NCBI GenBank assembly: GCA_964550345.1
Contig: CAZJYZ010000012.1
Location: forward strand, 13,359 to 77,358
Direction of reading: 5' to 3'
Source of the DNA: JAAEUB01 sp964550345
Lineage (GTDB): Bacteria > Pseudomonadota > Alphaproteobacteria > Rhodobacterales > Rhodobacteraceae
Length of the DNA: 64,000 nt
Shown here: positions 26,690-36,619 of the stretch, piece after piece
How the letters are laid out: each line of letters opens with the position of its first letter
Position numbering within the stretch: the stretch's first letter is position 1
Notes under the pieces: model-generated
What the model was told of the DNA's origin: nothing
The model's input: the letters and a program-made list of their open reading frames with translations, nothing else
The model's database searches: none
Program-made: the position numbers and the translations under genes

Positions 26690-28204
26690 TTACAGCCCCA
26701 GCTTTGCCGCCACCATTTCGTTCACGGCTTTCGGATTGGCCTTACCGCCGGTTGCCTTCATCACCTGACCGACGAACCAGCCAGCCAGTTTTGGGTTGGC
26801 CTTGGCTTTTTCAACCTGTGCCGGGTTGTCGGCGATGACCTGATCAACTGCGGCTTCGATCGCGCCGGTATCGGTGACTTGTTTCAGCCCTTCGGTTTCA
26901 ACAATTTCCTGCGGGTCGCGCCCGGATGTATAGGCGATTTCAAAGACTTCTTTGGCGATCTTACCAGAGATATCCCCCTTGGAAATCAGCCTGATGATCG
27001 CTGACAATTGCACCGGACTGATCGGGCTTTCGGCGATCGAATGGTCCTCTTTCTTCAAGCGGCCGAAAAGTTCGTTGATTACCCAGTTTGCGGCCAGCTT
27101 TCCGTCGTTGCCCTCGGCCACTTCCTCAAAAAACGCGGCCGAGGCCCGGCTGGCAGTCAACACGCCAGCATCATATTCGGAAAGGCCGAAATCTGTGACA
27201 AAACGTGATTTTTTCTCATCTGGCAATTCCGGCAGGCCTGCCGCTATGTCATCCACCCAGCCCTGTTCAATTTCCAGCGGCAACAGGTCAGGACAGGGGA
27301 AATAGCGGTAATCATGCGCCTCTTCTTTTGAGCGCATGGAACGGGTCTCGTTCTTGTCCGGGTCATACAGGCGTGTCTCCTGCGTAACCTCGCCACCATC
27401 TTCGACAATGGCAATCTGGCGGCGTGCTTCAACCTCGATAGCCGCCTGGATAAACCGGAGCGAATTCATATTTTTGATCTCGCAGCGCGTCCCCAAATGG
27501 GCGAAATCCTGGCTTTCCATATAGCGTTCGTAATCGCCGGGACGACAGATCGAGATATTGACGTCAGCGCGCATGGACCCTTCCTGCATATTGCCGTCAC
27601 AGGTACCAAGATACCGCAGGATCTGACGCAGTTTGGTCATATAGGCGGCGGCCTCCTGAGGGCCGCGAATGTCAGGGCGGCTGACGATCTCCATCAAGGC
27701 AACCCCGGTGCGGTTAAGGTCAACAAATGACATGTTCGGGTCCATATCATGGATGGACTTGCCCGCATCCTGCTCCAGATGGATGCGCTCAATACGCACG
27801 CGCCGGGCAATGCCGGGTTCCATATCGACGATCACTTCGCCTTCGCCGACAATCGGGTGATATAGCTGGCTGATCTGATAGCCCTGCGGCAGGTCCGGGT
27901 AGAAGTAATTCTTGCGGTCGAAGGCGCTTTTCAGGTTGATTTCGGCCTTCAGGCCCAGACCGGTGCGCACTGCCTGCTCGACACAATATTCGTTTATAAC
28001 CGGCAACATGCCGGGCATGGCGGCGTCCACAAAGGCAACGTTTGAATTTGGCTCGGCCCCAAAGCGGGTGGAAGCGCCTGAAAACAGTTTGGCGTTTGAG
28101 GTAACCTGCGCATGCACCTCCATGCCGATGACAAGTTCCCAATCTTCCTTTGCCCCGGAAATGACTTTCGGGGCGGGGGATTTATAGGCGAGGTGGTCGA
28201 GCAT
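26690..28204 (-). CDS. gatB: Aspartyl/glutamyl-tRNA amidotransferase subunit B
   Basis: A 504-residue GatB, the kinase/tRNA-binding subunit of GatCAB, which converts Asp-tRNA(Asn) or Glu-tRNA(Gln) to the amide form. Motifs: ELVIGMEVHAQVTSNAKLFSG, YYPDLPQGYQISQ, RIHLEQDAGKSIHDM, LNRTGVALMEIVS, DVNISI, and a C-terminal YqeY-type tail ending in KANPKAVNEMVAAKLGL. The start at 28204 is chosen because family proteins begin just before the Val-Ile-Gly-Met-Glu-Val-His block and have about 500 residues. gatA and gatC are not in the window. Confidence 0.96.
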   Translation of the reverse strand: MLDHLAYKSPAPKVISGAKEDWELVIGMEVHAQVTSNAKLFSGASTRFGAEPNSNVAFVDAAMPGMLPVINEYCVEQAVRTGLGLKAEINLKSAFDRKNYFYPDLPQGYQISQLYHPIVGEGEVIVDMEPGIARRVRIERIHLEQDAGKSIHDMDPNMSFVDLNRTGVALMEIVSRPDIRGPQEAAAYMTKLRQILRYLGTCDGNMQEGSMRADVNISICRPGDYERYMESQDFAHLGTRCEIKNMNSLRFIQAAIEVEARRQIAIVEDGGEVTQETRLYDPDKNETRSMRSKEEAHDYRYFPCPDLLPLEIEQGWVDDIAAGLPELPDEKKSRFVTDFGLSEYDAGVLTASRASAAFFEEVAEGNDGKLAANWVINELFGRLKKEDHSIAESPISPVQLSAIIRLISKGDISGKIAKEVFEIAYTSGRDPQEIVETEGLKQVTDTGAIEAAVDQVIADNPAQVEKAKANPKLAGWFVGQVMKATGGKANPKAVNEMVAAKLGL

Positions 28205-28288
28205 GGTTCTTGTCCCTGATACGTGTCCCGGCGGTTCTAGGGCAGGGGCGTGGCTGGGGCAAGGGGGCATGGTTCGTGCAAACGAAAG

Positions 28289-28320
28289 ACAGGCTCAAAC
28301 CATGTCGGGTTTGAGCCTGT
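28289..28320 (-). terminator. Terminator after the outer-membrane protein gene
   Basis: A perfect 13-bp stem (ACAGGCTCAAACC at 28289-28301 with its complement at 28308-28320) around a 6-base loop. On the minus strand it is followed by CTTTCGTTTG, and it lies about 50 bases after the stop codon at 28372. Confidence 0.75.
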
Positions 28321-28371
28321 GCTATTCTGTTTGGCCAACGCTAATGGGGTTACCCCTGCGGCGTCTTGAAT

Positions 28372-28989
28372 TTAAAAGTTCCAGCCAGCGCGTAAGGCGA
28401 CGCTCTGGATTTCGCTTTGGATCTCAGTAGTTGGAACTGCCGCGGGACCAGCGATATCACGCATCGAGTATTCCAGCCCCACAAACATATGATCGGTCAC
28501 CATGACATCCACACCAATACCGGCAACCCAGCCGGATTGGGTGAATATACCAGCACCGTTGTCATCAAACGAACCGAAGGAATATCCTGCGCTGGCATAG
28601 GCCATTGCCTTACCAATACTATAGCCAGCACGCAGTTTGGCGTCGCCGTAGAATTGCTGTATGGAACCCGGGATGGCAACGGTGCCTATGTTCGAAACGG
28701 TATAGGCGAGTTCCGCGCCATAAACTATCGACCCGTTTTGAATATTATAGCCTGCAAAGGCGCCATAAACATTCCCGGCACTAAAGGGGAAATCCGGACC
28801 AGGTACCCCACTGAAGAGCGCCCGTGCCACGCCGCTATCCGAAGCCGCCATACCACCGAGATAAAAGCCACCCCAGTCGTTGGCTTCGACGGCGGGCGCG
28901 ACGATCGGAGCCGGTGTTTCAAGATTACCCGCCAGTGCAACGCCTGTGGACGCCGCGAATGCGAGTGTTGCCAAGGTTATAGTTTTCAT
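28372..28989 (-). CDS. Outer-membrane beta-barrel protein (Omp25-like)
   Basis: A 205-residue protein with a signal peptide (MKTITLATLAFAASTGVALA) and an eight-strand barrel pattern of the OMP_b-brl/Omp25 type: WGGFYLGG, VYGAFAGYNIQNGSIVYGAELAYTV split over two strands, AKLRAGYSIGKAMAYASAG, GWVAGIGVDVMVTDHMFVGLEYSM and a terminal VALRAGWNF ending in Phe as BAM substrates do. GGGGGAAA lies before the ATG; an ATG four codons upstream is less well placed. It is probably a structural porin-like protein, transcribed alone to a strong terminator. Confidence 0.85.
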   Translation of the reverse strand: MKTITLATLAFAASTGVALAGNLETPAPIVAPAVEANDWGGFYLGGMAASDSGVARALFSGVPGPDFPFSAGNVYGAFAGYNIQNGSIVYGAELAYTVSNIGTVAIPGSIQQFYGDAKLRAGYSIGKAMAYASAGYSFGSFDDNGAGIFTQSGWVAGIGVDVMVTDHMFVGLEYSMRDIAGPAAVPTTEIQSEIQSVALRAGWNF

Positions 28990-29276
28990 ATTTTCCCCCA
29001 AAAACTATGTTTATAATTTTGGTACCTGAGTGGAAATCGCTAATCCTACTAGGAAACGGCTACTCCTCTCCGGTGAGCGGTGCAATTGTAGGGGGGCGAA
29101 CGCCCATTCGCTGGGGCGCGATGTAGCATTTTGGACGCTGTATTGGTAGTTTTAGTTCGTGGCTTTACTGCTGTCGGTTGTGCTGGGCCGGAACAGCATC
29201 GTCGTGATATAGGCCGGTTCCGATCCACCCGCCTCAGGTACTTTGCGGGCGGGCTCGCAACCTATCCTCGAGCCTC

Positions 29277-31826
29277 TTACCCCAATATGCGTGCCACCAT
29301 TTCAGTGGTATCCCGGCTCAGGTCCTGCACCCCGCCTATACGTTCCAATGCCGCTTGCATCTGGGCCTGCCGGTCGGCGTCATAGCGCCGCCATGTCTCA
29401 TAAGCTGATACAATGCGCGCGGTGATTTGCGGATTGACAGGATCAAGCCGGATCAGCCAATCGGCCAAAAGGTCGTAGCCGGCCCCGGACGGGTCGTGAA
29501 AGCCCGCAGGATTTTGCATGAAAGCTCCAAAGAGAGCGCGGAACCTGTTTGGGTTTTTCCATTTGAAATCAGGGTGTTTCGTTAGGGTTCTCACAAGTTC
29601 TACTGCTTTATCAGGTGCCGCAAAACTGGCCTGCATGCCAAACCACTTGTCCATGACCAAAGCGTCGCCCTGCCATTTGGCATAAAACTCAGCCAGTTCC
29701 TGTTGGCCCTTCCCGGCGTCCAGAAGGCAGCCAAGAGCGCCTTGTTTCAGGGTCATATTGTCAGCATTTGCAAAAATGTTGGTTGCGGCAGCCCCACCAT
29801 CCAGCCGCGTGGTTAACGACAAAAGTTCCAGCGCCAAGGCACGTTTGCCCGATTGTTCTGCGTTTGGCGCATAGGCGCCCTGAACCTGTATTTCTGCAGA
29901 CAAAACCACGTTCAGGTCTTTCAGTTTGAGCGCGATAATCTGGCTTAGTGCGTTTCTGGCTGTGTGTATTTTCAGTGGGTCTGGCGTCACTCCGGCTGAA
30001 TGCAGGCTTTGCGCGAGATCGTCTTCGCCCGGGCGACGCAGGGCCAGAGCGCGAAAGGCTGGATCAAGCTGATCGTCGCGCAGCATCGTCGACAATGCGT
30101 CCAGATAGGCGGGATCAGGGTCGGCCCCGTCTGTGATCATCGCCATCAGCACCTCTTTCGACAAGGCGCGCCCTGCCTCCCAGCGGTTAAAGGGGTCGGT
30201 GTCATGGGCCAGCAGAAAAGCGCGCTCGGTCGGGGTGCTGTCGCGTTTGATGATAACCGGGGCGGAGAAGCCACGCAGGATCGAAGGTACGGGTTTTGTT
30301 GCCAGACCTTCAAAGGTGAAGCTTTGACGTGCCTCGGTCATTTCCAGCATGGTGGTTTCCAGCACTTCGTCCCCGTTCGGGTTTAACAGCCCGACATTGA
30401 TCGGAATAACGAATGGTTCTTTTGTGCCTTGTCCCGGTGTTGGTGCGGTTTCCTGTTCAAAATGAAGCGTATAGGTGCCGTCCTTGAAGTCATCCCTGAC
30501 TTTGAGCTTTGGTGTGCCAGCCTGCGAATACCAGCGTTTGAACTGGCTAAGGTCGCGCCCGGTCGTGTCCTCAAACACCTTGACCCAGGCGTCTATCGTG
30601 GTGGCTTCGCCGTCGTGGCGTTCAAAATACAGCGCCAGTGCGCGCGCATAATCGTCGTCCCCGACAAGGGTTTTCATCATGCCGATCACCTCGGCGCCTT
30701 TTTCGTATATTGTTGCGGTGTAAAAGTTGTTGATCTCAACAAAATGGTCCGGCTGAACCGGATGTGCCAGCGGACCGTTATCTTCGCGAAACTGACGCCC
30801 TCGCAAAGCCATGACATCCTCGATCCTTTGCACGGCGTGGCTGCGCATATCCCCGGAAAACTGCTGATCGCGGAAAACAGTCAGCCCCTCTTTCAAGCTC
30901 AACTGAAACCAGTCCCGGCAGGTGATGCGGTTTCCGGTCCAGTTGTGAAAGTACTCGTGGGCAATAATACCCTCGATCCTGGCGAAATTTGCATCCGTGG
31001 ATGTGTCCGGACTGGCCAGAACGCAAGAGGTGTTGAAAATGTTCAGCCCCTTATTTTCCATCGCCCCCATATTGAAGTCTGAAACGGCAACGATTTGGAA
31101 GATATCAAGGTCGTATTCAAGGTCATAGGTGTCCTCGTCCCACTTCATTGAGGCTTTCAGCGCTTCCATGCCAAAGGCGGTTTTGTCTTCGTCTCCGGGA
31201 CGTACCCAAAGGGCCAGTTCAACTTCGCGCCCTGACATGGTGGTGAAGCTGTCTTTGCGTGCCACCAGATCACCCGCTACCAAGGCGAACAGATAGGCGG
31301 GTTTGGGCCAGGGATCATGCCACTCGGCCCAGCCATCCCCGGACCCAACCGGGTTTCCGTTTGATAACAGCACTTTGAGATCGCTTTCGATGCGTACCTT
31401 AAAGGACGCCATGACATCCGGGCGGTCGGGGTAATAGGTGATGCGGCGAAAGCCTTCGGCTTCGCACTGGGTGCAGAACATGCCGTTTGAGAGGTACAGG
31501 CCGTCCAGGGCGGTGTTGGCCTTGGGGTTAATCTCAACCTCGGCCTCCCACAGGAAAGGGCCATCGGGCACGGCGCAGGTCAGACCCTTGTCGGTAACAT
31601 CCGGCTGGACAGGTGTGCCGTCAATTGAAGCGCTGATCAGGCGCGGGCCCTCTCCGTGCAGGAAAAAGTCCCGCGAAACGGCAGCCGGATTAGGGGAAAA
31701 CTTAATGCGCGCGGTGACACGGGTCGTTTCCTCTTCAAGGCGGAAGGTCAGGTCGACATTTTCTACCAGAAAGTTAGGCGGCATATAATCCGCCAGATAA
31801 ATTGTATCCGGATTCTTGTCACTCAT
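29277..31826 (-). CDS. pepN: Aminopeptidase N
   Basis: An 849-residue M1 zinc aminopeptidase of the proteobacterial PepN type. Motifs: the exopeptidase GAMEN motif (FNMGAMENKGLNIFN), zinc site HEYFHNWTGNRITCRDWFQL with the downstream Glu in LSLKEGLTVFRDQQF, and a C-terminal superhelical DUF3458 part. It is a broad-specificity cytoplasmic peptidase for N-terminal residues. AGGAGCG precedes the ATG. The 287-base gap on its 3' side up to the outer-membrane gene holds no recognisable gene and should contain that gene's promoter. Confidence 0.96.
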   Translation of the reverse strand: MSDKNPDTIYLADYMPPNFLVENVDLTFRLEEETTRVTARIKFSPNPAAVSRDFFLHGEGPRLISASIDGTPVQPDVTDKGLTCAVPDGPFLWEAEVEINPKANTALDGLYLSNGMFCTQCEAEGFRRITYYPDRPDVMASFKVRIESDLKVLLSNGNPVGSGDGWAEWHDPWPKPAYLFALVAGDLVARKDSFTTMSGREVELALWVRPGDEDKTAFGMEALKASMKWDEDTYDLEYDLDIFQIVAVSDFNMGAMENKGLNIFNTSCVLASPDTSTDANFARIEGIIAHEYFHNWTGNRITCRDWFQLSLKEGLTVFRDQQFSGDMRSHAVQRIEDVMALRGRQFREDNGPLAHPVQPDHFVEINNFYTATIYEKGAEVIGMMKTLVGDDDYARALALYFERHDGEATTIDAWVKVFEDTTGRDLSQFKRWYSQAGTPKLKVRDDFKDGTYTLHFEQETAPTPGQGTKEPFVIPINVGLLNPNGDEVLETTMLEMTEARQSFTFEGLATKPVPSILRGFSAPVIIKRDSTPTERAFLLAHDTDPFNRWEAGRALSKEVLMAMITDGADPDPAYLDALSTMLRDDQLDPAFRALALRRPGEDDLAQSLHSAGVTPDPLKIHTARNALSQIIALKLKDLNVVLSAEIQVQGAYAPNAEQSGKRALALELLSLTTRLDGGAAATNIFANADNMTLKQGALGCLLDAGKGQQELAEFYAKWQGDALVMDKWFGMQASFAAPDKAVELVRTLTKHPDFKWKNPNRFRALFGAFMQNPAGFHDPSGAGYDLLADWLIRLDPVNPQITARIVSAYETWRRYDADRQAQMQAALERIGGVQDLSRDTTEMVARILG

Positions 31827-31994
31827 GGGGCGCTCCTGTTCGCTCCTGAATAGATGGAGAGATTATGGGCTGGTCACAAGGTTAAAAGCACCGGAATGGG
31901 CGTCTGGATATACATGGGGTTTGAAAGAGGGCAAAAATCCCATATATAACCTTACTAAACATATCAGGTTAATTCGCGTTTTAGGGAATCACAG

Positions 31995-32771
31995 ATGAAA
32001 CGTCCGGTTATTGGCATTATTGGCAATCACACCATGATTGATGGCACATATCCCGCTTTTACCGGTGGTGAGATGAATGCATCCGCGATTTCATGTGTCG
32101 CAAGCGCCATGCCATTACTCATCCCCTCGCACCCGGATTTTGTTGATGTCGATGAATTGATGGATATCTGTGATGGCTTCCTGCTGACGGGCGGGCGGCC
32201 GAATGTCCACCCTGAGGAATACGGTGAAGACGCAACCGAGGCCCACGGGGCGTTTGACCGAAGCCGAGACGCGATCACCCTGCCGCTGACCCGAAAATGT
32301 GTGGAGCGCGGCCAGCCGGTACTGGGCATTTGCCGCGGATTTCAGGAAATGAACGTGGCCATGGGCGGCACTTTGCACCCCGAGATCCGGGATTTGCCCG
32401 GCCGAATGAACCACCGCATGCCGCCTGAGGGCACGCTGGAAGAGAAATTCGCCCTGCGCCATCCGGTGCATGTCAGCGAAGGTGGGGTCTTTCACCAGAT
32501 TTTTGGTGCAACCGAGGTGATGACCAACACCCTGCACGGGCAGGGGATCAAATCCACAGGCTCCAGCGTGGTGATAGATGGTCATGCGGAGGATGACACG
32601 CCTGAAGCGATCTATATCGAAGGCGCATCCGGCTTTGCGTTGGCTGTGCAGTGGCACCCGGAATACAACGCTGCCAATGATCCGGTGTCGCGCCCGCTAT
32701 TTGAGGCCTTTGGCGACGCGGCGCGCGACTGGAAAAAGGGCATTCGCCCCGCGACGTTACGCTCGGCCTGA
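31995..32771 (+). CDS. Gamma-glutamyl-gamma-aminobutyrate hydrolase family protein (class I amidotransferase fold)
   Basis: A 258-residue peptidase C26/PuuD-like hydrolase. The catalytic Cys lies in VLGICRGFQEMNVAMGG, the His-Glu pair in LAVQWHPEYNA, and the N-terminus PVIGIIGNHTMIDGTYPAFTG fits the family. PuuD-type enzymes split gamma-glutamyl-GABA in putrescine use, but the family also includes other gamma-glutamyl hydrolases, and no puu genes lie nearby. The location is probably cytoplasmic. It is followed by a cytochrome gene in the same direction, 63 bases away. Confidence 0.9.
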   Translation: MKRPVIGIIGNHTMIDGTYPAFTGGEMNASAISCVASAMPLLIPSHPDFVDVDELMDICDGFLLTGGRPNVHPEEYGEDATEAHGAFDRSRDAITLPLTRKCVERGQPVLGICRGFQEMNVAMGGTLHPEIRDLPGRMNHRMPPEGTLEEKFALRHPVHVSEGGVFHQIFGATEVMTNTLHGQGIKSTGSSVVIDGHAEDDTPEAIYIEGASGFALAVQWHPEYNAANDPVSRPLFEAFGDAARDWKKGIRPATLRSA

Positions 32772-32833
32772 ATAGGGCTTGACCTTCCCCCTGCTGGAAG
32801 GCCCAGACTTTGGGTCGGACAAGGGAGCGCGCA

Positions 32834-33280
32834 ATGAAAAATATAGCTGTGATTTTGGTGCTGTTGGTCGGTTTAACTGCCGGGTTTTGGTGGTGGAGTG
32901 GTGAAAAGGCCAATGTCGCCACGGCACAGCAAACCGACAGTGCCACCGGGGAGGGAGCTGCCACCGAGATGGTTGCCGTGACCTTGCCCGAGCTGGAGGG
33001 GTCTGCTTTGCGTGGGCAAGGGTACTTTCAGGCCGTATGCGCCGCTTGCCACGGGCCGAATGCCGGTGGTGTTGACGGGTCAGGCCCACCGCTGATTCAC
33101 AAAATCTATGAGCCCAGCCATCACGGGGATATGGCGATTATACTGGCAGTCAGACGCGGAGTTCAGAGCCATCACTGGCGCTTTGGCAATATGGCACCGG
33201 TCGAGGGTATAACGGATGCTGATCTGGTGGATATCATTACGTTTATTCGCTTGGTTCAGCAAGCAAACGGGATTACCTGA
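32834..33280 (+). CDS. Monohaem c-type cytochrome, membrane-anchored
   Basis: A 148-residue cytochrome with an N-terminal hydrophobic anchor or signal (IAVILVLLVGLTAGFWWW), a short Ala/Thr-rich linker and one haem site, AVCAACHGPNAGG (CAACH near residue 76). A later Met in RFGNMAPVEGI is the likely axial ligand. It presumably carries electrons in the periplasm; the partner is unknown. AAGGGAG lies 7 bases before the ATG at 32834. It converges on the aminotransferase gene. Confidence 0.88.
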   Translation: MKNIAVILVLLVGLTAGFWWWSGEKANVATAQQTDSATGEGAATEMVAVTLPELEGSALRGQGYFQAVCAACHGPNAGGVDGSGPPLIHKIYEPSHHGDMAIILAVRRGVQSHHWRFGNMAPVEGITDADLVDIITFIRLVQQANGIT

Positions 33281-33305
33281 GTACGCAGGCCATGCAATGG
33301 GAAGT

Positions 33306-34460
33306 CTAGATATTTCCCTTTGCGCGCCCTGCCATATAGGTTTGAAGACGTTTTAGCCCTTCCACGATATCCTCGTTTGCACGGGCATACGAAAACCGCA
33401 AAGTCTGGTGGCCGCGTTTGGGATCAAAATCCAAGCCGGGTGTGACGGCGACGCCGGCGCCTTCCAACAGCTCGGCTGCAAAGGCGCGGCTGTCATCGGT
33501 ATAGGCGGAAACGTCCGCATAGATGTAAAAAGCCCCATCGGGCGGGGCAAAGGCGGTGAACCCGGCTTTCGGAAGACCGTTAATCATCATCTGGCGGTTT
33601 TTGACATAAACCGCCAGATTTGCCTCGCATTCCGCGCGTGCCTCTAGGGCGCCAAGGGCGGCCACCTGGCTGGCATGCGAGGCGCAGATGAACATGTTTT
33701 GCGCCAAACGTTCGATGACACGCACATGATCCTCCGGCACCACCATCCAGCCTACGCGCCAGCCTGTCATCGAGAAATACTTGGAGAAGGAATTGATCAC
33801 GTAAACATCGTCTGACAATTCCAGAGCCGACACAGCGCGGCCTTCATACTGTAATCCGTGGTAAATCTCGTCTGAAATGAAAGCGGTATCCTGCGCTCGG
33901 CATTTTTCAATCAGTGCGCCAAGGTGGTCCGTGTCCAGCATCGTGCCCGACGGATTGGCAGGCGACGCAATGATCAGCCCGTCAAGGTCAGATGGCAGGT
34001 CTTCGGGCACCGGTTGCAGGCGGTTTTCGGCCGAGGTTGCTATGCCCACCGGATTGAAGCCGAGGGCGGAGAGGATCTGGCGGTAGGAGGGATAGCCCGG
34101 CTCGCCCAGCCCGACCCGCGCGCCGCTATCGAAAAGCGCTGTAAACGCCAGCAGGAACGCCCCGGATGATCCGGCGGTAACGATCACACGCGCCGGATCA
34201 AGATCCAGATTATACCAGTCCTTATAAAGACTTGCGATGCCTGCACGCAGTTTGGGAATACCCAGAGCCACGGTGTATCCCAACGGATCACGCTCCAGCA
34301 TGTCGCCAAGGGCGGCGCGCGCCGCTGTCGGGGCGGGGGTGCCCGGTTGACCAACCTCCATATGGATGATGTGGCGTCCAGCTTCTTCCGCCTTACGCGC
34401 GGCCTCCATCACATCCATCACAATAAAGGGATCAACCTTGCTGCGTCTTGAGTTTTGCAT
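33306..34460 (-). CDS. PLP-dependent class I/II aminotransferase
   Basis: A 384-residue fold-type I aminotransferase. Visible features: HIIHMEVGQPGTPAPTAARA at the N-terminus, YTVALGIPKLRAGIASLY, the Asn of SPANPSGTMLD, DEIYHGLQYEG, the PLP lysine in INSFSKYFSMTGWRVGW and a C-terminal Arg in TLRFSYARANEDI. The substrate is not decided; the family includes aspartate, tyrosine and aromatic aminotransferases. GGGGGG precedes the ATG. It diverges from the M48 gene with only 54 bases between starts, so their promoters overlap. Confidence 0.92.
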   Translation of the reverse strand: MQNSRRSKVDPFIVMDVMEAARKAEEAGRHIIHMEVGQPGTPAPTAARAALGDMLERDPLGYTVALGIPKLRAGIASLYKDWYNLDLDPARVIVTAGSSGAFLLAFTALFDSGARVGLGEPGYPSYRQILSALGFNPVGIATSAENRLQPVPEDLPSDLDGLIIASPANPSGTMLDTDHLGALIEKCRAQDTAFISDEIYHGLQYEGRAVSALELSDDVYVINSFSKYFSMTGWRVGWMVVPEDHVRVIERLAQNMFICASHASQVAALGALEARAECEANLAVYVKNRQMMINGLPKAGFTAFAPPDGAFYIYADVSAYTDDSRAFAAELLEGAGVAVTPGLDFDPKRGHQTLRFSYARANEDIVEGLKRLQTYMAGRAKGNI

Positions 34461-34514
34461 GTTTTCCCCCCTAATGTGCCGCCCGAGGGGTTACACCGCA
34501 AAAGGGGCGTGTCA

Positions 34515-35849
34515 ATGGCAGGTATCAGGATCATGGCGATTGTTGCCCTGTTGGTGACCCTGTTTGCACCCGTCACTGTGTTGGCAAAAAGCGTCACCAT
34601 TTTGCGCGACCCTGATATCGAACATGCAATCGGAGAGCTTGCCCGCCCGATGATCAATGCTGCCGGGTTAAGCCCAGCGCGCGTCAAGGTTTTTGTGGTA
34701 CATGACAGCGCCCTGAATGCCTTCGTTGTAGATGCGGACCATATTTTTCTCCATTCAGGTCTGATCCTGAAAATGCAGGACGCTTCTGAGCTACAGGCGG
34801 TGATTGGCCACGAACTGGCGCATATTGCCAACGGGCATCTGGCGCGCCGGGCTCTGAACCTTCGCTCGGCCAAGGGGGCTGCGGCGATGGGGCTGGTCCT
34901 GTCTGCAATTGCCGCTGCATCCGGTGCTGGGGAGGCGGCAGGTGGGTTGGCGCTGGGTATTGCTTCATCTGCGGGCCGGGTTTTCCTCAGCCATACCCGC
35001 GCGGAAGAGGCAAGTGCCGATCAAAGCGGCATGCGCTTCATGGCGCAGGCGGGCATTGACCCGCAGGGTATGGTCGAGGTGCTGGAGATTTTTCGCGGGC
35101 AAGAGGTTCTGTCGGCCTCGCGCCGCGACCCTTACCTTTTATCACATCCTTTGAACCGGGACCGGTTGCGATCGGTAAAGGCAATGGCAGCCACGCTTGA
35201 AGACCGAACGCGCGCGCGTCCCGAGGACGATTACTGGTTTGCCCGTGCCCGTGGCAAGCTTGAGGCTTTCATTCGTGCCCCCCAATCAGTTGAACGACGC
35301 ATAGCGCGGTCTGATAATTCTGACCTTGCCCGTATGCGCCGCGCCATTGCCTTGCACCGACGCCCGAAGCCTGACGACGCGATTGCGGAAATCGCAGCCT
35401 TGGTGGCAATGAAGCCAAACGACCCGTTTTATGCCGAGCTTCAGGGGCAAATCCTGCTGGAAAGCCGGCGGTTTGACGCTGCGATCGGGGCCTATGGGCG
35501 TGCCGCCCGGTTGGCACCTAAAAACGCTCTGATTCTGGCTGGATATGGCCGGGCGTTGTTGGCGGTCGATACAAATTCTGGCAATAAGCAGGCGCTTGAT
35601 GTGCTGCGACGTGCTTATCAACGTGATCCACTGTCACCACGCCTGCTGCGCGATCTGGGGATGGCCTATGCCCGCGCCGGGCAGCCGGGCATGGCCTCAT
35701 TGGTGACGGCTGAACGCTATGCGCTGATCGGCCGCTTGCGCGATGCGGCCACCCATGCCAAACGGGCACAGGGCCTGCTTGGGCGCGGCTCGGCCGGATG
35801 GAACCGGGCCGAAGATATTTTACACGCGGCCAGACAGGTCGCTGATTAA
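34515..35849 (+). CDS. M48-family periplasmic metalloprotease with TPR repeats (BepA-like)
   Basis: A 444-residue exported protein: signal peptide (IMAIVALLVTLFAPVTVLA), an M48 protease domain with the zinc motif HELAH at residues 99-103 and the third ligand in RAEEASADQSG, and C-terminal TPR-like helices (AEIAALVAMKPNDPFYAELQ, GRAARLAPKNALILAGYGRA). The architecture is that of BepA/YfgC, a periplasmic protease-chaperone that helps or removes outer-membrane proteins. It is the first gene of an envelope operon: the DsbA-like gene starts 11 bases after its stop. Confidence 0.92.
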   Translation: MAGIRIMAIVALLVTLFAPVTVLAKSVTILRDPDIEHAIGELARPMINAAGLSPARVKVFVVHDSALNAFVVDADHIFLHSGLILKMQDASELQAVIGHELAHIANGHLARRALNLRSAKGAAAMGLVLSAIAAASGAGEAAGGLALGIASSAGRVFLSHTRAEEASADQSGMRFMAQAGIDPQGMVEVLEIFRGQEVLSASRRDPYLLSHPLNRDRLRSVKAMAATLEDRTRARPEDDYWFARARGKLEAFIRAPQSVERRIARSDNSDLARMRRAIALHRRPKPDDAIAEIAALVAMKPNDPFYAELQGQILLESRRFDAAIGAYGRAARLAPKNALILAGYGRALLAVDTNSGNKQALDVLRRAYQRDPLSPRLLRDLGMAYARAGQPGMASLVTAERYALIGRLRDAATHAKRAQGLLGRGSAGWNRAEDILHAARQVAD

Positions 35850-35860
35850 GGGAGAACTAC

Positions 35861-36619
35861 ATGTTGAAACGCTTGATTGCCGGGGTCGTCCTCGCACTGG
35901 CGCTGGTACTGCCGGCTGCAGCCACGGATATCACGGCTATGAACGGCGAGGAAACCGACGCCTTTCGGGCTGCCGTACGCGCGTATCTACTGGAGAATCC
36001 GGAGGTTTTGCTGGAGGCGATTGCCGTTCTTGAACAGCGCGAGGCGCAGGCGGCAGAGGCCAATGATGCCACGCTTGTTCAGGTCAATGCCGATGCTTTG
36101 TTCAATGATGGGTACTCGTTTTCCGAAGGTAACCCCGAGGGCGATATAACGATTGTCGAATTCGTCGATTATCGCTGCGGATATTGCCGCCAGGCCTTCC
36201 CGGAAGTTAAAGAACTTATCGCAAGTGATGGTAATATCAAGTTGATATTAAAGGAATTCCCAATTCTGGGGGACGATAGTATCTTAGCCTCAAGCTTTGC
36301 TATTTCGGCACAAATCCTGTTTGGTGATGAGGCATACGGCAAATTGCATGATGCGATGATGACCATGCGCGGCAACATGACTGAACCCAAACTGGTAGGT
36401 TTGGCCGATGATCTTGGTCTGGACGGCGCCGCCATTCTTGCCGGTATGGCCAACCCGGCTGTAAATCAGGTGATTGGCGCCAACCATGCATTGGCAAGCA
36501 GGATGGGAATTTCAGGTACGCCCAGTTTTGTGGTTGGAACTGAAATGCTGCGCGGATACCTGCCCTTGTCGGAAATGCGAAAAGTGGTGGCGCGTGCGCG
36601 GGCGGCCTCTGACGGGTGA
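35861..36619 (+). CDS. DsbA-family thiol-disulfide oxidoreductase (ScsC-like)
   Basis: A 252-residue periplasmic protein: signal peptide (GVVLALALVLPAAA), an N-terminal helical extension (VRAYLLENPEVLLEAIAVLE) typical of ScsC/Com1-type proteins that oligomerise, and a thioredoxin fold with the active site CGYC at residues 106-109 and a cis-proline loop in MGISGTPSFVVGTE. It forms or isomerises disulfides in exported proteins. It sits between the M48 protease and an amidase in one operon, and its stop overlaps the amidase GTG start (GTGA). Confidence 0.92.
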   Translation: MLKRLIAGVVLALALVLPAAATDITAMNGEETDAFRAAVRAYLLENPEVLLEAIAVLEQREAQAAEANDATLVQVNADALFNDGYSFSEGNPEGDITIVEFVDYRCGYCRQAFPEVKELIASDGNIKLILKEFPILGDDSILASSFAISAQILFGDEAYGKLHDAMMTMRGNMTEPKLVGLADDLGLDGAAILAGMANPAVNQVIGANHALASRMGISGTPSFVVGTEMLRGYLPLSEMRKVVARARAASDG